A stretch of DNA of 41,523 nt from Lachnospiraceae bacterium (GTDB lineage Bacteria; Bacillota; Clostridia; Lachnospirales; Lachnospiraceae). Positions 32,596-40,496 of this stretch are shown here, piece after piece. A model generated the notes under the pieces. It had not been told where the DNA came from. It worked only from the letters and a program-made list of their open reading frames with translations, and did not search any database. Each line of letters starts with the position of its first letter. Positions within the stretch are counted from its first letter, which is position 1. Position numbers and translations under genes: made by a program. The stretch covers positions 1 to 41,523 of the forward strand of contig JAFQCK010000126.1 in assembly GCA_017416465.1 (NCBI GenBank), written 5' to 3'.

Positions 32596-32731
32596 AAAAA
32601 AAGTGGATAGTCAGACTATCCACTTAAAATTCATACATAATGCAATCATGCAATTATATTAAAATATCAACCATATGTCACTCATTTGTGCATAGGTGAG
32701 AGTGGATACTCTGCTTCTTTTTATTCATAAC
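32596..32731 (-). promoter_or_regulatory. infC leader with attenuator (L20-leader type)
   Basis: An intrinsic terminator with a perfect 11-bp stem, AAGTGGATAGT / ACTATCCACTT (32625-32601), and a T-run lies right before the infC ribosome binding site. Upstream, GAGTATCCACTC (about 32712-32701) can pair with AGTGGATA and compete as an anti-terminator. In Bacillus, L20 binds such a leader to cause early termination. L20 control here is by analogy. Confidence 0.75.
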
Positions 32732-32737
32732 ATCAAG

Positions 32738-32766
32738 ATATTACCACTAATCATCTTAAATGTCAA
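32738..32766 (-). promoter_or_regulatory. Promoter of infC-rpmI-rplT
   Basis: On the minus strand perfect TTGACA (32766-32761) and TAATAT (32743-32738) are 17 bases apart, giving a leader of about 150 bases. Confidence 0.6.
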
Positions 32767-32790
32767 CTACAATTTAAAATAAATTAAATT

Positions 32791-33108
32791 TTATTTTGAA
32801 GTAAATGTCGCACATTTGGTTTCTCTAAAACTATTTGCTCCATCTCCTGCAACATCAATGTGGGCAGCTGTACAATTTTGATTTTCATTATATACACACT
32901 TATGAGCCATGCATTCAATCACTGAATTCTGACTTGGCTTTTTACCACATTCATTAGTAATACTATCACCTTTACGTTCTTTAAAACTTGCACATGATGT
33001 AGCATCGGATACATCAGCCGATGTTCCCTCTACTTTTATCCCGCCAAGTTTACAAAGCTTCTCACTATTGTGTACACAACTTGTAACCGTACAATTTAAT
33101 TTTGTCAT
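32791..33108 (-). CDS. DUF1540 protein, two Cys-rich repeats
   Basis: 105 residues with two similar Cys-rich modules: LNCTVTSCVHNSEKLCKLGG then C-A-S-F in the first half, and IECMAHKCVYNENQNCTAAH then C-A-T-F in the second. Each has four Cys spaced as in DUF1540, which are probable metal ligands. Such proteins are common in Clostridia; the function is not known. A GAGCA / TGCTC hairpin lies just before its GGAGG site. It stands between infC and the HPr-like gene with over 100 bases on the HPr side, so it is probably its own transcript. Confidence 0.9.
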   Translation of the reverse strand: MTKLNCTVTSCVHNSEKLCKLGGIKVEGTSADVSDATSCASFKERKGDSITNECGKKPSQNSVIECMAHKCVYNENQNCTAAHIDVAGDGANSFRETKCATFTSK

Positions 33109-33230
33109 ATTAATCCTCCATCTCCGAGCATTTTTGCTCTATTATTTTGTGGTTTACTTTAATAAGCTATTAATTTATTAATGCTTACATTATTAGTTTG
33201 TGGATTAATATTTAAAATATACTCTATTTA

Positions 33231-33491
33231 TTAAACTTCTGCATTTCCTAAGAATTTCTCAATTTCTAAAATTGCATTTTCTTCATCTGTACCTTCAGCA
33301 GAAACAATTAATTCTTCGCCTACAGAAAGTCCAAGCGTCATCATTCCCATTATACTTTTTGCATTAACACGTTTATTATTATGCTCAACATAAATTGAAC
33401 TTTCAAACTGACTTGCCACCTGTACAAACATTGCAATTGGTCTTGCCTCTAAACCTGTCTGAATCTCAATTTTCATATTCTTTGTTATCAT
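33231..33491 (-). CDS. HPr-family protein lacking the active-site His (Crh-like)
   Basis: 86 residues. The HPr motif reads GLEARP in place of GLHARP, so the residue phosphorylated by enzyme I (His15) is Glu15. The regulatory site is kept: NAKSIMGMM has Ser46, the target of HPr kinase. It therefore should not carry phosphate for sugar transport but can be a co-regulator, as Bacillus Crh is (His15 replaced by Gln). Position also fits: crh lies downstream of the rapZ and whiA homologues in Bacillus, as here, and hprK is in this same region. ATG 33491; an ATG five codons later is a second option. Confidence 0.85.
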   Translation of the reverse strand: MITKNMKIEIQTGLEARPIAMFVQVASQFESSIYVEHNNKRVNAKSIMGMMTLGLSVGEELIVSAEGTDEENAILEIEKFLGNAEV

Positions 33492-33570
33492 AATAAATCT
33501 TTCACCATGCCTTTCAATATTTTAGTAACCGTTCATAATCACTCTTTCAACTGTTACTTCTTTACATTAG

Positions 33571-34515
33571 TTAACCTAAATTATTACGTAAATCTTCAGC
33601 TATCTCACAAATCTTCCTTAATCTGTGATTTACTCCTGACTTACCTACTGTTGGATTAAGCATTTCACCTAATTCTTTTAATGATGCTTCCGGATTTTCT
33701 ATTCTTAATTTTGCAACTTCCTCTAGTCCTTCCGAAAGTATGGATAATCCTTTAGTATCCCTGATATATTTTATATCCTCAATCTGCTTTACAGCCGCAG
33801 AAACAGTTTTTTTCAAATTAGCTGTCTCACAATTAACTTTACGATTTACGGAGTTCCTCATTTCTTTAAGAATTCTTATATTTTCCAAATTCATCAATGA
33901 AATATGAGCTTCCATAACATTGAGAATATCAACTATCCCTGAACCTTCTTTAATATATACCACAAAATACTTCTTTCTTTCAACTATTTTTGCGTCAATA
34001 TTAAATGACTGGATTATTTTCTGTAACTGTACTGCCTTATCATACGTAGAACATACAATTTCATAATGATAAAACTTTTCCGGATCACTTACTGAACCGG
34101 TTGCAAGAAATGCACCTCTTATAAATGCTCTCTTACAACATTCTTTTTGGATAATAAGATTATCCGACACCGACATATTCTCGCATATTTCTCCATTTAA
34201 GTCAAGCAACTTTGAAGCTTTTAATACTTTAATAGAATCCTCATGCTTACGAATAATTACAGTATACAGACACATTTTACTACTTCTTCTTATTGAAATT
34301 TCCGTATCTATATTATAGGTTTTCTTAAGCAATGTAAAGTATTTTCTTGCTACTGAAATATTTTCTGTATGTATTTTTATAGTATATTCATCTTTTACAG
34401 ATATTATTATTCTGCCACACATACTTATAATCGCTGCTATTTCTGCTATTTGACAATGTCTGCCTAATGGACACTGACCGGATAATTCTTCCTTAATCTT
34501 ACTTGAAAATGACAT
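33571..34515 (-). CDS. whiA: WhiA-family DNA-binding protein
   Basis: 314 residues. WhiA has an N-terminal LAGLIDADG-like domain without nuclease activity and a C-terminal helix-turn-helix; it affects cell division and, in actinomycetes, sporulation. Visible: MSFSSKIKEELSGQ, CCKRAFIRGAFLATGSVSDP, NCETANLKKTVSAAVKQIED and the C-terminal ASLKELGEMLNPTVGKSGVN with HRLRKI. The start is ATG 34515, with GGAGAG just upstream; the frame stays open for another 20 codons, which overlap rapZ. It begins 34 bases after rapZ, as in the yvcJ-yvcK-yvcL order, but with no yvcK/mgfK between. Confidence 0.94.
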   Translation of the reverse strand: MSFSSKIKEELSGQCPLGRHCQIAEIAAIISMCGRIIISVKDEYTIKIHTENISVARKYFTLLKKTYNIDTEISIRRSSKMCLYTVIIRKHEDSIKVLKASKLLDLNGEICENMSVSDNLIIQKECCKRAFIRGAFLATGSVSDPEKFYHYEIVCSTYDKAVQLQKIIQSFNIDAKIVERKKYFVVYIKEGSGIVDILNVMEAHISLMNLENIRILKEMRNSVNRKVNCETANLKKTVSAAVKQIEDIKYIRDTKGLSILSEGLEEVAKLRIENPEASLKELGEMLNPTVGKSGVNHRLRKICEIAEDLRNNLG

Positions 34516-34549
34516 ATTACTCTCCGTTTTTAAGACATACCTTTGCATT

Positions 34550-35404
34550 TTAACGCAAAATATCTCTATGTGCAATATTTATTCCAATTTTTTCATAATT
34601 TTTCATTTTTTCGTACAATTCATTCGCAATTGTCACAGAACGATGTTTCCCGCCTGTACAACCAATTCCAATAACTAACTGATTTTTTCCTTCCTTAATG
34701 TAATTAGGAATTAAAAAAGAAATCATATCATGTAATTTTTCTAAAAATATTTTTCCTGTTCCATCTCTTAAAACATATTCTCTTACTTCTACGTCATTTC
34801 CCGTTTTTTTCTTTAAATCGTCTACATAATAAGGATTAGGTAAAAATCTGACATCAAAAATCAAATCTGCATCTGTAGGAATTCCATTTTTAAATCCAAA
34901 TGATAAAATTGTAACAAATAAATTATTGTACTCTTTATTATTTAATAAAATTTCCTCAACCTGCATCTTAAGTTCTCTAATAAGCAAGTTACTTGAATCT
35001 ATTATATAATTTGCTTTATTTCTAAGAAATTTTAATGCCTTTCTTTCATTACATATACCTTCGTCAACTCTACCTTCAGGTGTAAGAGGATGCGCTCTTC
35101 TTGTTTCTTTAAATCTTTTGATAAGTACATCATCATCTGCATCCAGAAATAGAATCTCATAATTATAACTTTTTTCTACCAAAGTTTTTAAAACATTGTC
35201 TAGTTCATCCAATCCTTTTCCACTTCTTATATCAATTCCCAATGCTACATTTTTAGAAGTATCATTTTCAAATGTAAGCTCCGCAAATTTTATTATTAAT
35301 TCTACCGGTAAATTATCTACACAAAAATAATTATTATCTTCAAGCATTTTTAGTACACTACTTTTTCCTGCTCCTGACATACCTGTTACAATAACAAATC
35401 TCAT
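34550..35404 (-). CDS. rapZ: RapZ-family nucleotide-binding protein (RNase adapter)
   Basis: 284 residues. Walker A GMSGAGKS (8-15) opens the protein, ETRRAHPL is in the middle, and GIGCTGGKHRSVTIANEL marks the C-terminal domain. In E. coli RapZ directs RNase E to the sRNA GlmZ for amino-sugar control; in Firmicutes the homologue YvcJ is a GTPase/ATPase with a less clear role. Full length. It follows murB by 42 bases and precedes whiA by 34, so cell-wall precursor genes and this regulator are probably co-transcribed. Confidence 0.94.
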   Translation of the reverse strand: MRFVIVTGMSGAGKSSVLKMLEDNNYFCVDNLPVELIIKFAELTFENDTSKNVALGIDIRSGKGLDELDNVLKTLVEKSYNYEILFLDADDDVLIKRFKETRRAHPLTPEGRVDEGICNERKALKFLRNKANYIIDSSNLLIRELKMQVEEILLNNKEYNNLFVTILSFGFKNGIPTDADLIFDVRFLPNPYYVDDLKKKTGNDVEVREYVLRDGTGKIFLEKLHDMISFLIPNYIKEGKNQLVIGIGCTGGKHRSVTIANELYEKMKNYEKIGINIAHRDILR

Positions 35405-35446
35405 CTTTTATTCTCCAAATATAACTTTTCAAATTACTACTGTTAC

Positions 35447-36346
35447 CTATATTATCTTAACTTCTGCTTCTAACTTAACACCATATTTCTCATATACTAT
35501 CTCTGATACTTTGTCCATTAATTCTAGTATATCAGTTGCGGTTGCATTTTGTTTATTAATAACAAAACCACAATGTTTTTCAGAAACACATGCTCCACCA
35601 ACTGAATAACCTCTAAGTCCTGCATCCATAATGAGTTTTCCTGCAAAATGTCCCTCCGGTCTCTTAAATGTACTTCCGGCACTAGGATACTCCAAAGGTT
35701 GCTTATCCTTTCTTGCTTTGAGAAATTCATTCATCTTTCCTTCTATTTCAACTTTATTACCATGTTCAAGTCTTAACTCAACACCTGTAACAATATATCC
35801 TTTTTTCTGAACAATACTTTCTCTATATCCAAATTCCATCTCATTATTTTTAAGACAAAAGCTATTACCTTCTTTATCAAGTAACCATACCTTTGTAACA
35901 ACATCTTTAAATTCTCCACCATATGCTCCCGCATTCATTGTTACAGCTCCGCCGACAAGTCCCGGAATTCCTGCTGCGAATTCAAGACCTGATAAAGAAT
36001 TTTCCAAAGCTACACTTGCAATTCTGGATAAAAAAGCTCCAGCCTGACATTTTATTATATTATCCTTAACTTCTATCTCAGACATATTATTACCTATTTT
36101 AATAATAATTCCATCAAATCCTGAATCTTTAACAAGTAAATTACTTCCATTACCAATTACATAATATTTTATTGTATTACAAGATACAAATTTCAACAAA
36201 TCTGCAAGTTCTTTTTCATCCTTAGGTAAAACGAAATACTTAGCATTTCCACCTGCTTTAAATGTTGTATGCTTTGACATATTTTCATTCGTTAATACAT
36301 TATCTTTTGCTACTATTTCACATAATTTCTGATAAATACTTTCCAT
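35447..36346 (-). CDS. murB: UDP-N-acetylenolpyruvoylglucosamine reductase
   Basis: 299 residues. An FAD enzyme making UDP-MurNAc, the second committed step of peptidoglycan synthesis. Visible: HTTFKAGGNAKYFVLP, VIGNGSNLLVKD, GLEFAAGIPGLVGGAVTMNA, FGYRESIVQKKGYIV with the substrate Tyr/Arg, YPSAGSTFKRPEGHFAGKL with the catalytic Ser, and the C-terminal KYGVKLEAEVKII with the catalytic Glu. GGGAG lies six bases before ATG 36346; eight further in-frame codons upstream lack a ribosome binding site. Confidence 0.95.
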   Translation of the reverse strand: MESIYQKLCEIVAKDNVLTNENMSKHTTFKAGGNAKYFVLPKDEKELADLLKFVSCNTIKYYVIGNGSNLLVKDSGFDGIIIKIGNNMSEIEVKDNIIKCQAGAFLSRIASVALENSLSGLEFAAGIPGLVGGAVTMNAGAYGGEFKDVVTKVWLLDKEGNSFCLKNNEMEFGYRESIVQKKGYIVTGVELRLEHGNKVEIEGKMNEFLKARKDKQPLEYPSAGSTFKRPEGHFAGKLIMDAGLRGYSVGGACVSEKHCGFVINKQNATATDILELMDKVSEIVYEKYGVKLEAEVKII

Positions 36347-36373
36347 TTCGCTCTCCCTTTCTTTACGCACAGA

Positions 36374-36399
36374 ATGGTTGTGGAATTATCCACAACCAT
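36374..36399. repeat. Perfect hairpin between glucokinase and murB
   Basis: ATGGTTGTGGA / TCCACAACCAT, an 11-bp stem with a 4-base loop. On the plus strand it is followed by TTTTTAT like a terminator, but there is no plus-strand gene. On the minus strand, in the murB leader, there is no U-tract. Confidence 0.65.
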
Positions 36400-36434
36400 T
36401 TTTATAAAAAACAACTCAAGTGCAAACATTATGT

Positions 36435-37379
36435 TTATGCAATTATTAATGCTGCTGCACCATACATTCCTGCATCATTTCCTAATGTAGCTAATGCAAA
36501 CTTTGCATTCTTTGTAGCATGAAATGCATTAGCAATAAAGTTTTCTTCAATCTTATCAAGAAGGAACTTTCCTGCTTTACTAACACCGCCACCAATAACT
36601 ATAACCTGTGGATTAGTGACTGCTGCAATACCTGCAATAGCATTACCAAGATAATAAGCTAATTTATCAACTACTTCTAACGCAAGCTTATCATTTTCTT
36701 TTGCTGCATCAAATACATCTTTGCAAGTAAATTCTGACATAGTTCTAAGTTTTGAATCTTCAGATGTTTTATCAAGTAATTTTTTAGCTTCTCTAACAAT
36801 TCCTGTAGCTGAACCAACTGTTTCAAGACAACCTTTTTTACCACAACCACATGTTTCAGCATCATCTCCAAATACTGCAGGTATATGTCCTATCTCACCT
36901 GCTGCCCCATTAGAGCCTGTAACGATTTCGCCACCTATAATAACTCCACCGCCTACACCTGTTCCTAATGTTACTAAAATAAGATCTTCAAATCCTCTAC
37001 CGCCACCTTGCCATGTTTCACCAAGTGCTGCTACATTCGCATCATTACCGGCTTTAACTTTAACTCCACCTAACATCTGAGAAAGTTTTTCTTCTACGTT
37101 GAACATTCCCCAACCTAAGTTAACACAATTTAAAACCGTACCATCTTTTGTTATAGGTCCCGGAATACCAATTCCTACTCCTACAAGATTATCTCTTGTA
37201 ATCTTTTTCTCTACTAATTTAGCTTCAATTGCTTCACATATATCTGAAAGAATATGACTTCCTTCATCTTCTTTTCTTGTAGGTATCTCTAAACTGTCAA
37301 TTAATTTTGCCTCTTCAGTAAATAACCCTATCTTAACTGTTGTTCCACCTAAATCAATTCCAAAACATACTTTATCCAT
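36435..37379 (-). CDS. glcK: ROK-family glucokinase
   Basis: 314 residues. It phosphorylates glucose with ATP in the cytosol. Visible: FGIDLGGTTVKIGLF (ATP site), GIGIPGPI, KAGNDANVAALGE with the catalytic Asp, LGTGVGGGVIIGGE, GHIPAVFGDDAETCGCGKKGC, the zinc motif of ROK proteins, and VIVIGGGVSKAG. AAAGGA precedes ATG 37379; the 24 further in-frame codons upstream run through the hairpin region and are not homologous. Neighbouring hprK and the Crh-like gene give this stretch a carbon-control theme. Confidence 0.93.
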   Translation of the reverse strand: MDKVCFGIDLGGTTVKIGLFTEEAKLIDSLEIPTRKEDEGSHILSDICEAIEAKLVEKKITRDNLVGVGIGIPGPITKDGTVLNCVNLGWGMFNVEEKLSQMLGGVKVKAGNDANVAALGETWQGGGRGFEDLILVTLGTGVGGGVIIGGEIVTGSNGAAGEIGHIPAVFGDDAETCGCGKKGCLETVGSATGIVREAKKLLDKTSEDSKLRTMSEFTCKDVFDAAKENDKLALEVVDKLAYYLGNAIAGIAAVTNPQVIVIGGGVSKAGKFLLDKIEENFIANAFHATKNAKFALATLGNDAGMYGAAALIIA

Positions 37380-37390
37380 TTTATTCCTTT

Positions 37391-37535
37391 CATCTCGGAG
37401 CAATTTATTTTCGAAGACACTGCGATGTAAATCATGGATTTGCATCTGCAATCAATAGAATTTGTGCTCCGTCACAAATTCTTACAAACTTTTAGTTTGT
37501 TGTGAAAGAATAAGGTCATCAGACTTATTCTTCGC
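37391..37535. repeat. Cluster of four small inverted repeats
   Basis: In the 190-base gap between hprK and glcK: GATGTAAATC / GATTTGCATC (37424-37446), GAATTTGTG / CACAAATTC (37458-37481), ACAAACT / AGTTTGT (37484-37500) and AGAATAAG / CTTATTCT (37507-37531). GGAGCA / TGCTCC encloses the first two. No gene seen. Confidence 0.6.
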
Positions 37536-37567
37536 ACTAATCTCCATTTCACGTTCTTTATTATATC

Positions 37568-38497
37568 CTATTCATCTTTTTTTCCAAAATTGGCCTGTAC
37601 TCTTCTATATAATTCCTGCGCAGCGTTATAACCCATCTTCTTCTGTCTGTGATTTACAGCTGCTGATTCAACAATAATTGCAAGGTTTCTACCAGGTCTT
37701 ATAGGTATTGAATGACACACCACTCTGTTACCTAAAAATTCAGTATACTGCTCTTCAAGTCCTAAACGGTCATACTCTTTGTCTTTATTCCACTCTTCAA
37801 GTTTGATAACCATATCAATTCCCTGAGTTTCTTTTACACTTTCCACACCAAACAAAGTCTTAACATCTATAATACCTATACCGCGTAGTTCAATAAAATG
37901 CCTTGTAATATCCGGTGCTGTTCCAATTAATGTTTCATCACTTACTTTTTTAATCTCTACAACATCATCAGTTACAAGTCGGTGGCCTCTCTTTATCAAT
38001 TCAAGAGCAGCCTCACTTTTACCAATACCACTCTCACCCATAATCAGAACACCTTCTCCATAAACGTCAACTAATACTCCATGAATAGAAATGCATGGTG
38101 CCAATTCAACATTCAACCATCTGATAATCTCTGCCATAAATGCTGATGTTGTCTGTTCTGTTACTAAAATAGGCACTCCATACTTATTTCCTAATTCAAT
38201 TAACATTTCATCCGGTTCAAGATCTCTACAAAAAATCATACACGGAATATTCATTCCTAATATCTGGTCATATGTCCATCTTCGTTTATCTTCATCTAAT
38301 TTAGATAAAAATGAATGTTCAACATAACCTATAACCTGTACTCTGTCAGTAGGAAAATGATCAAAAAAACCTGTTAGCTGTAAAGCTAATCTGTTGATAT
38401 CCGTTGATGTAACTTTAATAGAATATACATCTATATCGGGAGTCAGATTTTTTAGTTTCATTTTATCAATAATTTTTGATAAGCTAACTGCCTGCAT
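37568..38497 (-). CDS. hprK: HPr kinase/phosphorylase
   Basis: 309 residues. It phosphorylates HPr (and Crh) on Ser46 in response to glycolytic intermediates, and removes the phosphate when Pi is high; it is central to carbon catabolite control in Firmicutes. Visible: Walker A GESGIGKSE, HRLVTDDVVEIK, ELRGIGIIDVKTLFG with the HPrK signature, and NRVVCHSIPIRPGRNLAI. GGAGG lies six bases before ATG 38497. It is 57 bases downstream of uvrC. Its likely partner, the Crh-like protein, is encoded about 4 kb further along the strand. Confidence 0.96.
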   Translation of the reverse strand: MQAVSLSKIIDKMKLKNLTPDIDVYSIKVTSTDINRLALQLTGFFDHFPTDRVQVIGYVEHSFLSKLDEDKRRWTYDQILGMNIPCMIFCRDLEPDEMLIELGNKYGVPILVTEQTTSAFMAEIIRWLNVELAPCISIHGVLVDVYGEGVLIMGESGIGKSEAALELIKRGHRLVTDDVVEIKKVSDETLIGTAPDITRHFIELRGIGIIDVKTLFGVESVKETQGIDMVIKLEEWNKDKEYDRLGLEEQYTEFLGNRVVCHSIPIRPGRNLAIIVESAAVNHRQKKMGYNAAQELYRRVQANFGKKDE

Positions 38498-38553
38498 ATT
38501 AATCCTCCATTCCGAAGCGTTTTCTCTCGCATACATACATCTACTATACCATA

Positions 38554-40410
38554 TTAGTGAAAAAATTCATAGACTTTTTGTGCAACACTTTCATTCATAG
38601 AAGGTACTTTTTTTAATTCTTCTACACTCGCATTTTTTATTGCATCTAATGATTTAAATTCTCTCATCAAAGCCTTTCTTCTTGATTCACCAATTCCTTC
38701 TATATCATCTAAAATCGAGTGAATCTGTTTCTTACTTCTGAGTTCTCTATGATATGTTATTGCAAATCTGTGAACTTCATCTTGTATCCTTGTTAATAAT
38801 CTAAATCCTTCTCCTGACTTACTTATAATTATTTCTTTATTATTGTAAAACAATCCTCTGGTTCTATGATGTTCATCTTTAACCATTCCACATACAGGAA
38901 TATTTAATCCTAATTCATCAAGAACCTGTAATGCAATATTTACCTGACCTTTTCCACCATCCATAAATATCAAATCCGGAAATCTTGTAAATTTTCCATA
39001 CTTTTCGATATCAGAGTTATTGTTGATATTCTCCAACTCACTGAGTCCATGCTTAAACCTTCTTGTCAACACTTCACGCATACTAGCATAATCATCAGGT
39101 CCTGTAACTCCTTTTATTTTAAATTTTCTGTAATCACTTTTCTTAGGTTTTCCATCTTCATACACAACCATCGAGCCAACTGATTCAAAACCATTTATAT
39201 TAGATATATCATAAGATTCTATTCTCTTTGAATAATCAATTCCTAACAACTCTACAATTTCTTTTACTGCTCCTTTTGTTCTTCTCTCTTCACTTTTAAG
39301 TCTGTCCTTATCTTGTTCAAGAACAATTCTTGCATTTTTAGAAGCAAGTTCTACTAACTTTTCTTTTTCACCTTTTTTTGGTTGTAAAACTATTACCTTC
39401 TGCCCTCTTTTTGCTGTTAACCACTTTTCAATTATATCTTTATCATCAATTTCTTCCTGAACAAGTAATTCTTTTGGAATAAAAGGCGAACCACCATAAT
39501 ATTGTTTAATAAAATTTGTCAAGACATCTTTTCCCAAATCATGAGGTGCTAATTCAAGATGAAAATGCTCTCTTCCTAAAACTTTACCATTTCTTATAAA
39601 GAACACCTGTACTACAGCATCATTTCCTTCCATTGCATAAGCAATAATATCTCTATCTACAGAATCATCCTTTGTTATTTTTTGCTTATTTGAAATGGCT
39701 TTCACACTATTTATCAAATCTCTATATATAGCTGCTTCTTCAAATTCCATTTTTTCAGAAGCAAGATACATCTTTTCTTCAAGCATTTTTATAACATTAC
39801 CATAATTTCCATTAAGAAATTCTATTACTTCACCAATTTTTTTCTTGTATTCTTCAGTCGATTCATATCCCATACATGGTGCATTACATTTTTTAATCTG
39901 ATAATTAAGACAAGGCCTTCCTTTTCCTATATCCTTAGGAAGACTTCTGTTACAAGTCCTTAATTTATAAATTTTTGTCAGCAACTCAATTGTATCCTTT
40001 ACCGCTGTTGCACTAGTATATGGACCAAAATATTTAGCTTTATCTTTTTTCATGTTTCTCGAAAAAACAATTCTTGGAAATTCTTCATTAACTGTAACTT
40101 TAATAAATGGATATCCTTTATCATCCATAAGCATTGTATTATATTTTGGATGATGTTCTTTTATTAAATTACATTCCAAAATAAGTGCTTCCACTTCCGA
40201 ATCAGTTATAATATATTCAAATCTTACTATCTTTGAAACCATCTGTTCAATCTTAGCTGTTCTCAATCTGCTTGACTGAAAATATTGTCTTACCCTATTT
40301 CTTAAATTTATTGCTTTTCCTACATATATTATATCATCCTGTTCATCATGCATTAAATAAACTCCCGGCGATGCTGGCAATTTTTTTAATTCTTCATCTA
40401 TGCAAAACAT
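38554..40410 (-). CDS. uvrC: Excinuclease ABC subunit C
   Basis: 618 residues, usual length. UvrC makes both cuts around bulky DNA lesions with UvrAB. Visible: the GIY-YIG nuclease ([28 protein letters not shown]), a UVR motif ([16 protein letters not shown]), the RNase H-like domain ([33 protein letters not shown]) and the C-terminal HhH pair ([19 protein letters not shown]). I start it at ATG 40410 after AAAGGAAAG; an in-frame TTG five codons upstream is the lesser choice. A terminator separates it from ftsH. Confidence 0.96.
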   Translation of the reverse strand: MFCIDEELKKLPASPGVYLMHDEQDDIIYVGKAINLRNRVRQYFQSSRLRTAKIEQMVSKIVRFEYIITDSEVEALILECNLIKEHHPKYNTMLMDDKGYPFIKVTVNEEFPRIVFSRNMKKDKAKYFGPYTSATAVKDTIELLTKIYKLRTCNRSLPKDIGKGRPCLNYQIKKCNAPCMGYESTEEYKKKIGEVIEFLNGNYGNVIKMLEEKMYLASEKMEFEEAAIYRDLINSVKAISNKQKITKDDSVDRDIIAYAMEGNDAVVQVFFIRNGKVLGREHFHLELAPHDLGKDVLTNFIKQYYGGSPFIPKELLVQEEIDDKDIIEKWLTAKRGQKVIVLQPKKGEKEKLVELASKNARIVLEQDKDRLKSEERRTKGAVKEIVELLGIDYSKRIESYDISNINGFESVGSMVVYEDGKPKKSDYRKFKIKGVTGPDDYASMREVLTRRFKHGLSELENINNNSDIEKYGKFTRFPDLIFMDGGKGQVNIALQVLDELGLNIPVCGMVKDEHHRTRGLFYNNKEIIISKSGEGFRLLTRIQDEVHRFAITYHRELRSKKQIHSILDDIEGIGESRRKALMREFKSLDAIKNASVEELKKVPSMNESVAQKVYEFFH

Positions 40411-40456
40411 ATTCTTTCCTTTCAAAAAATATTAATACTTAATCTTTCAAAACAAC

Positions 40457-40486
40457 AAAAAAGTACTACTATTTATAGTAGCACTT
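40457..40486 (-). terminator. Terminator after ftsH
   Basis: On the minus strand AAGTGCTACTA pairs with TAGTAGTACTT, with one mismatch, followed by TTTTG. It lies 11 bases after the ftsH stop. Confidence 0.8.
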
Positions 40487-40496
40487 TTTCAAGTTT

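Noticed and set aside
32582-32623. Longer IF-3 starting at ATG 32623
   Set aside because: That ATG is inside the attenuator stem, the extra residues are unlike IF-3, and the ATT start has the proper ribosome binding site.
36386-36394. Perfect DnaA box TTATCCACA
   Set aside because: Only one box, and it is half of a perfect hairpin; no AT-rich unwinding region or dnaA/dnaN gene nearby to suggest an origin.
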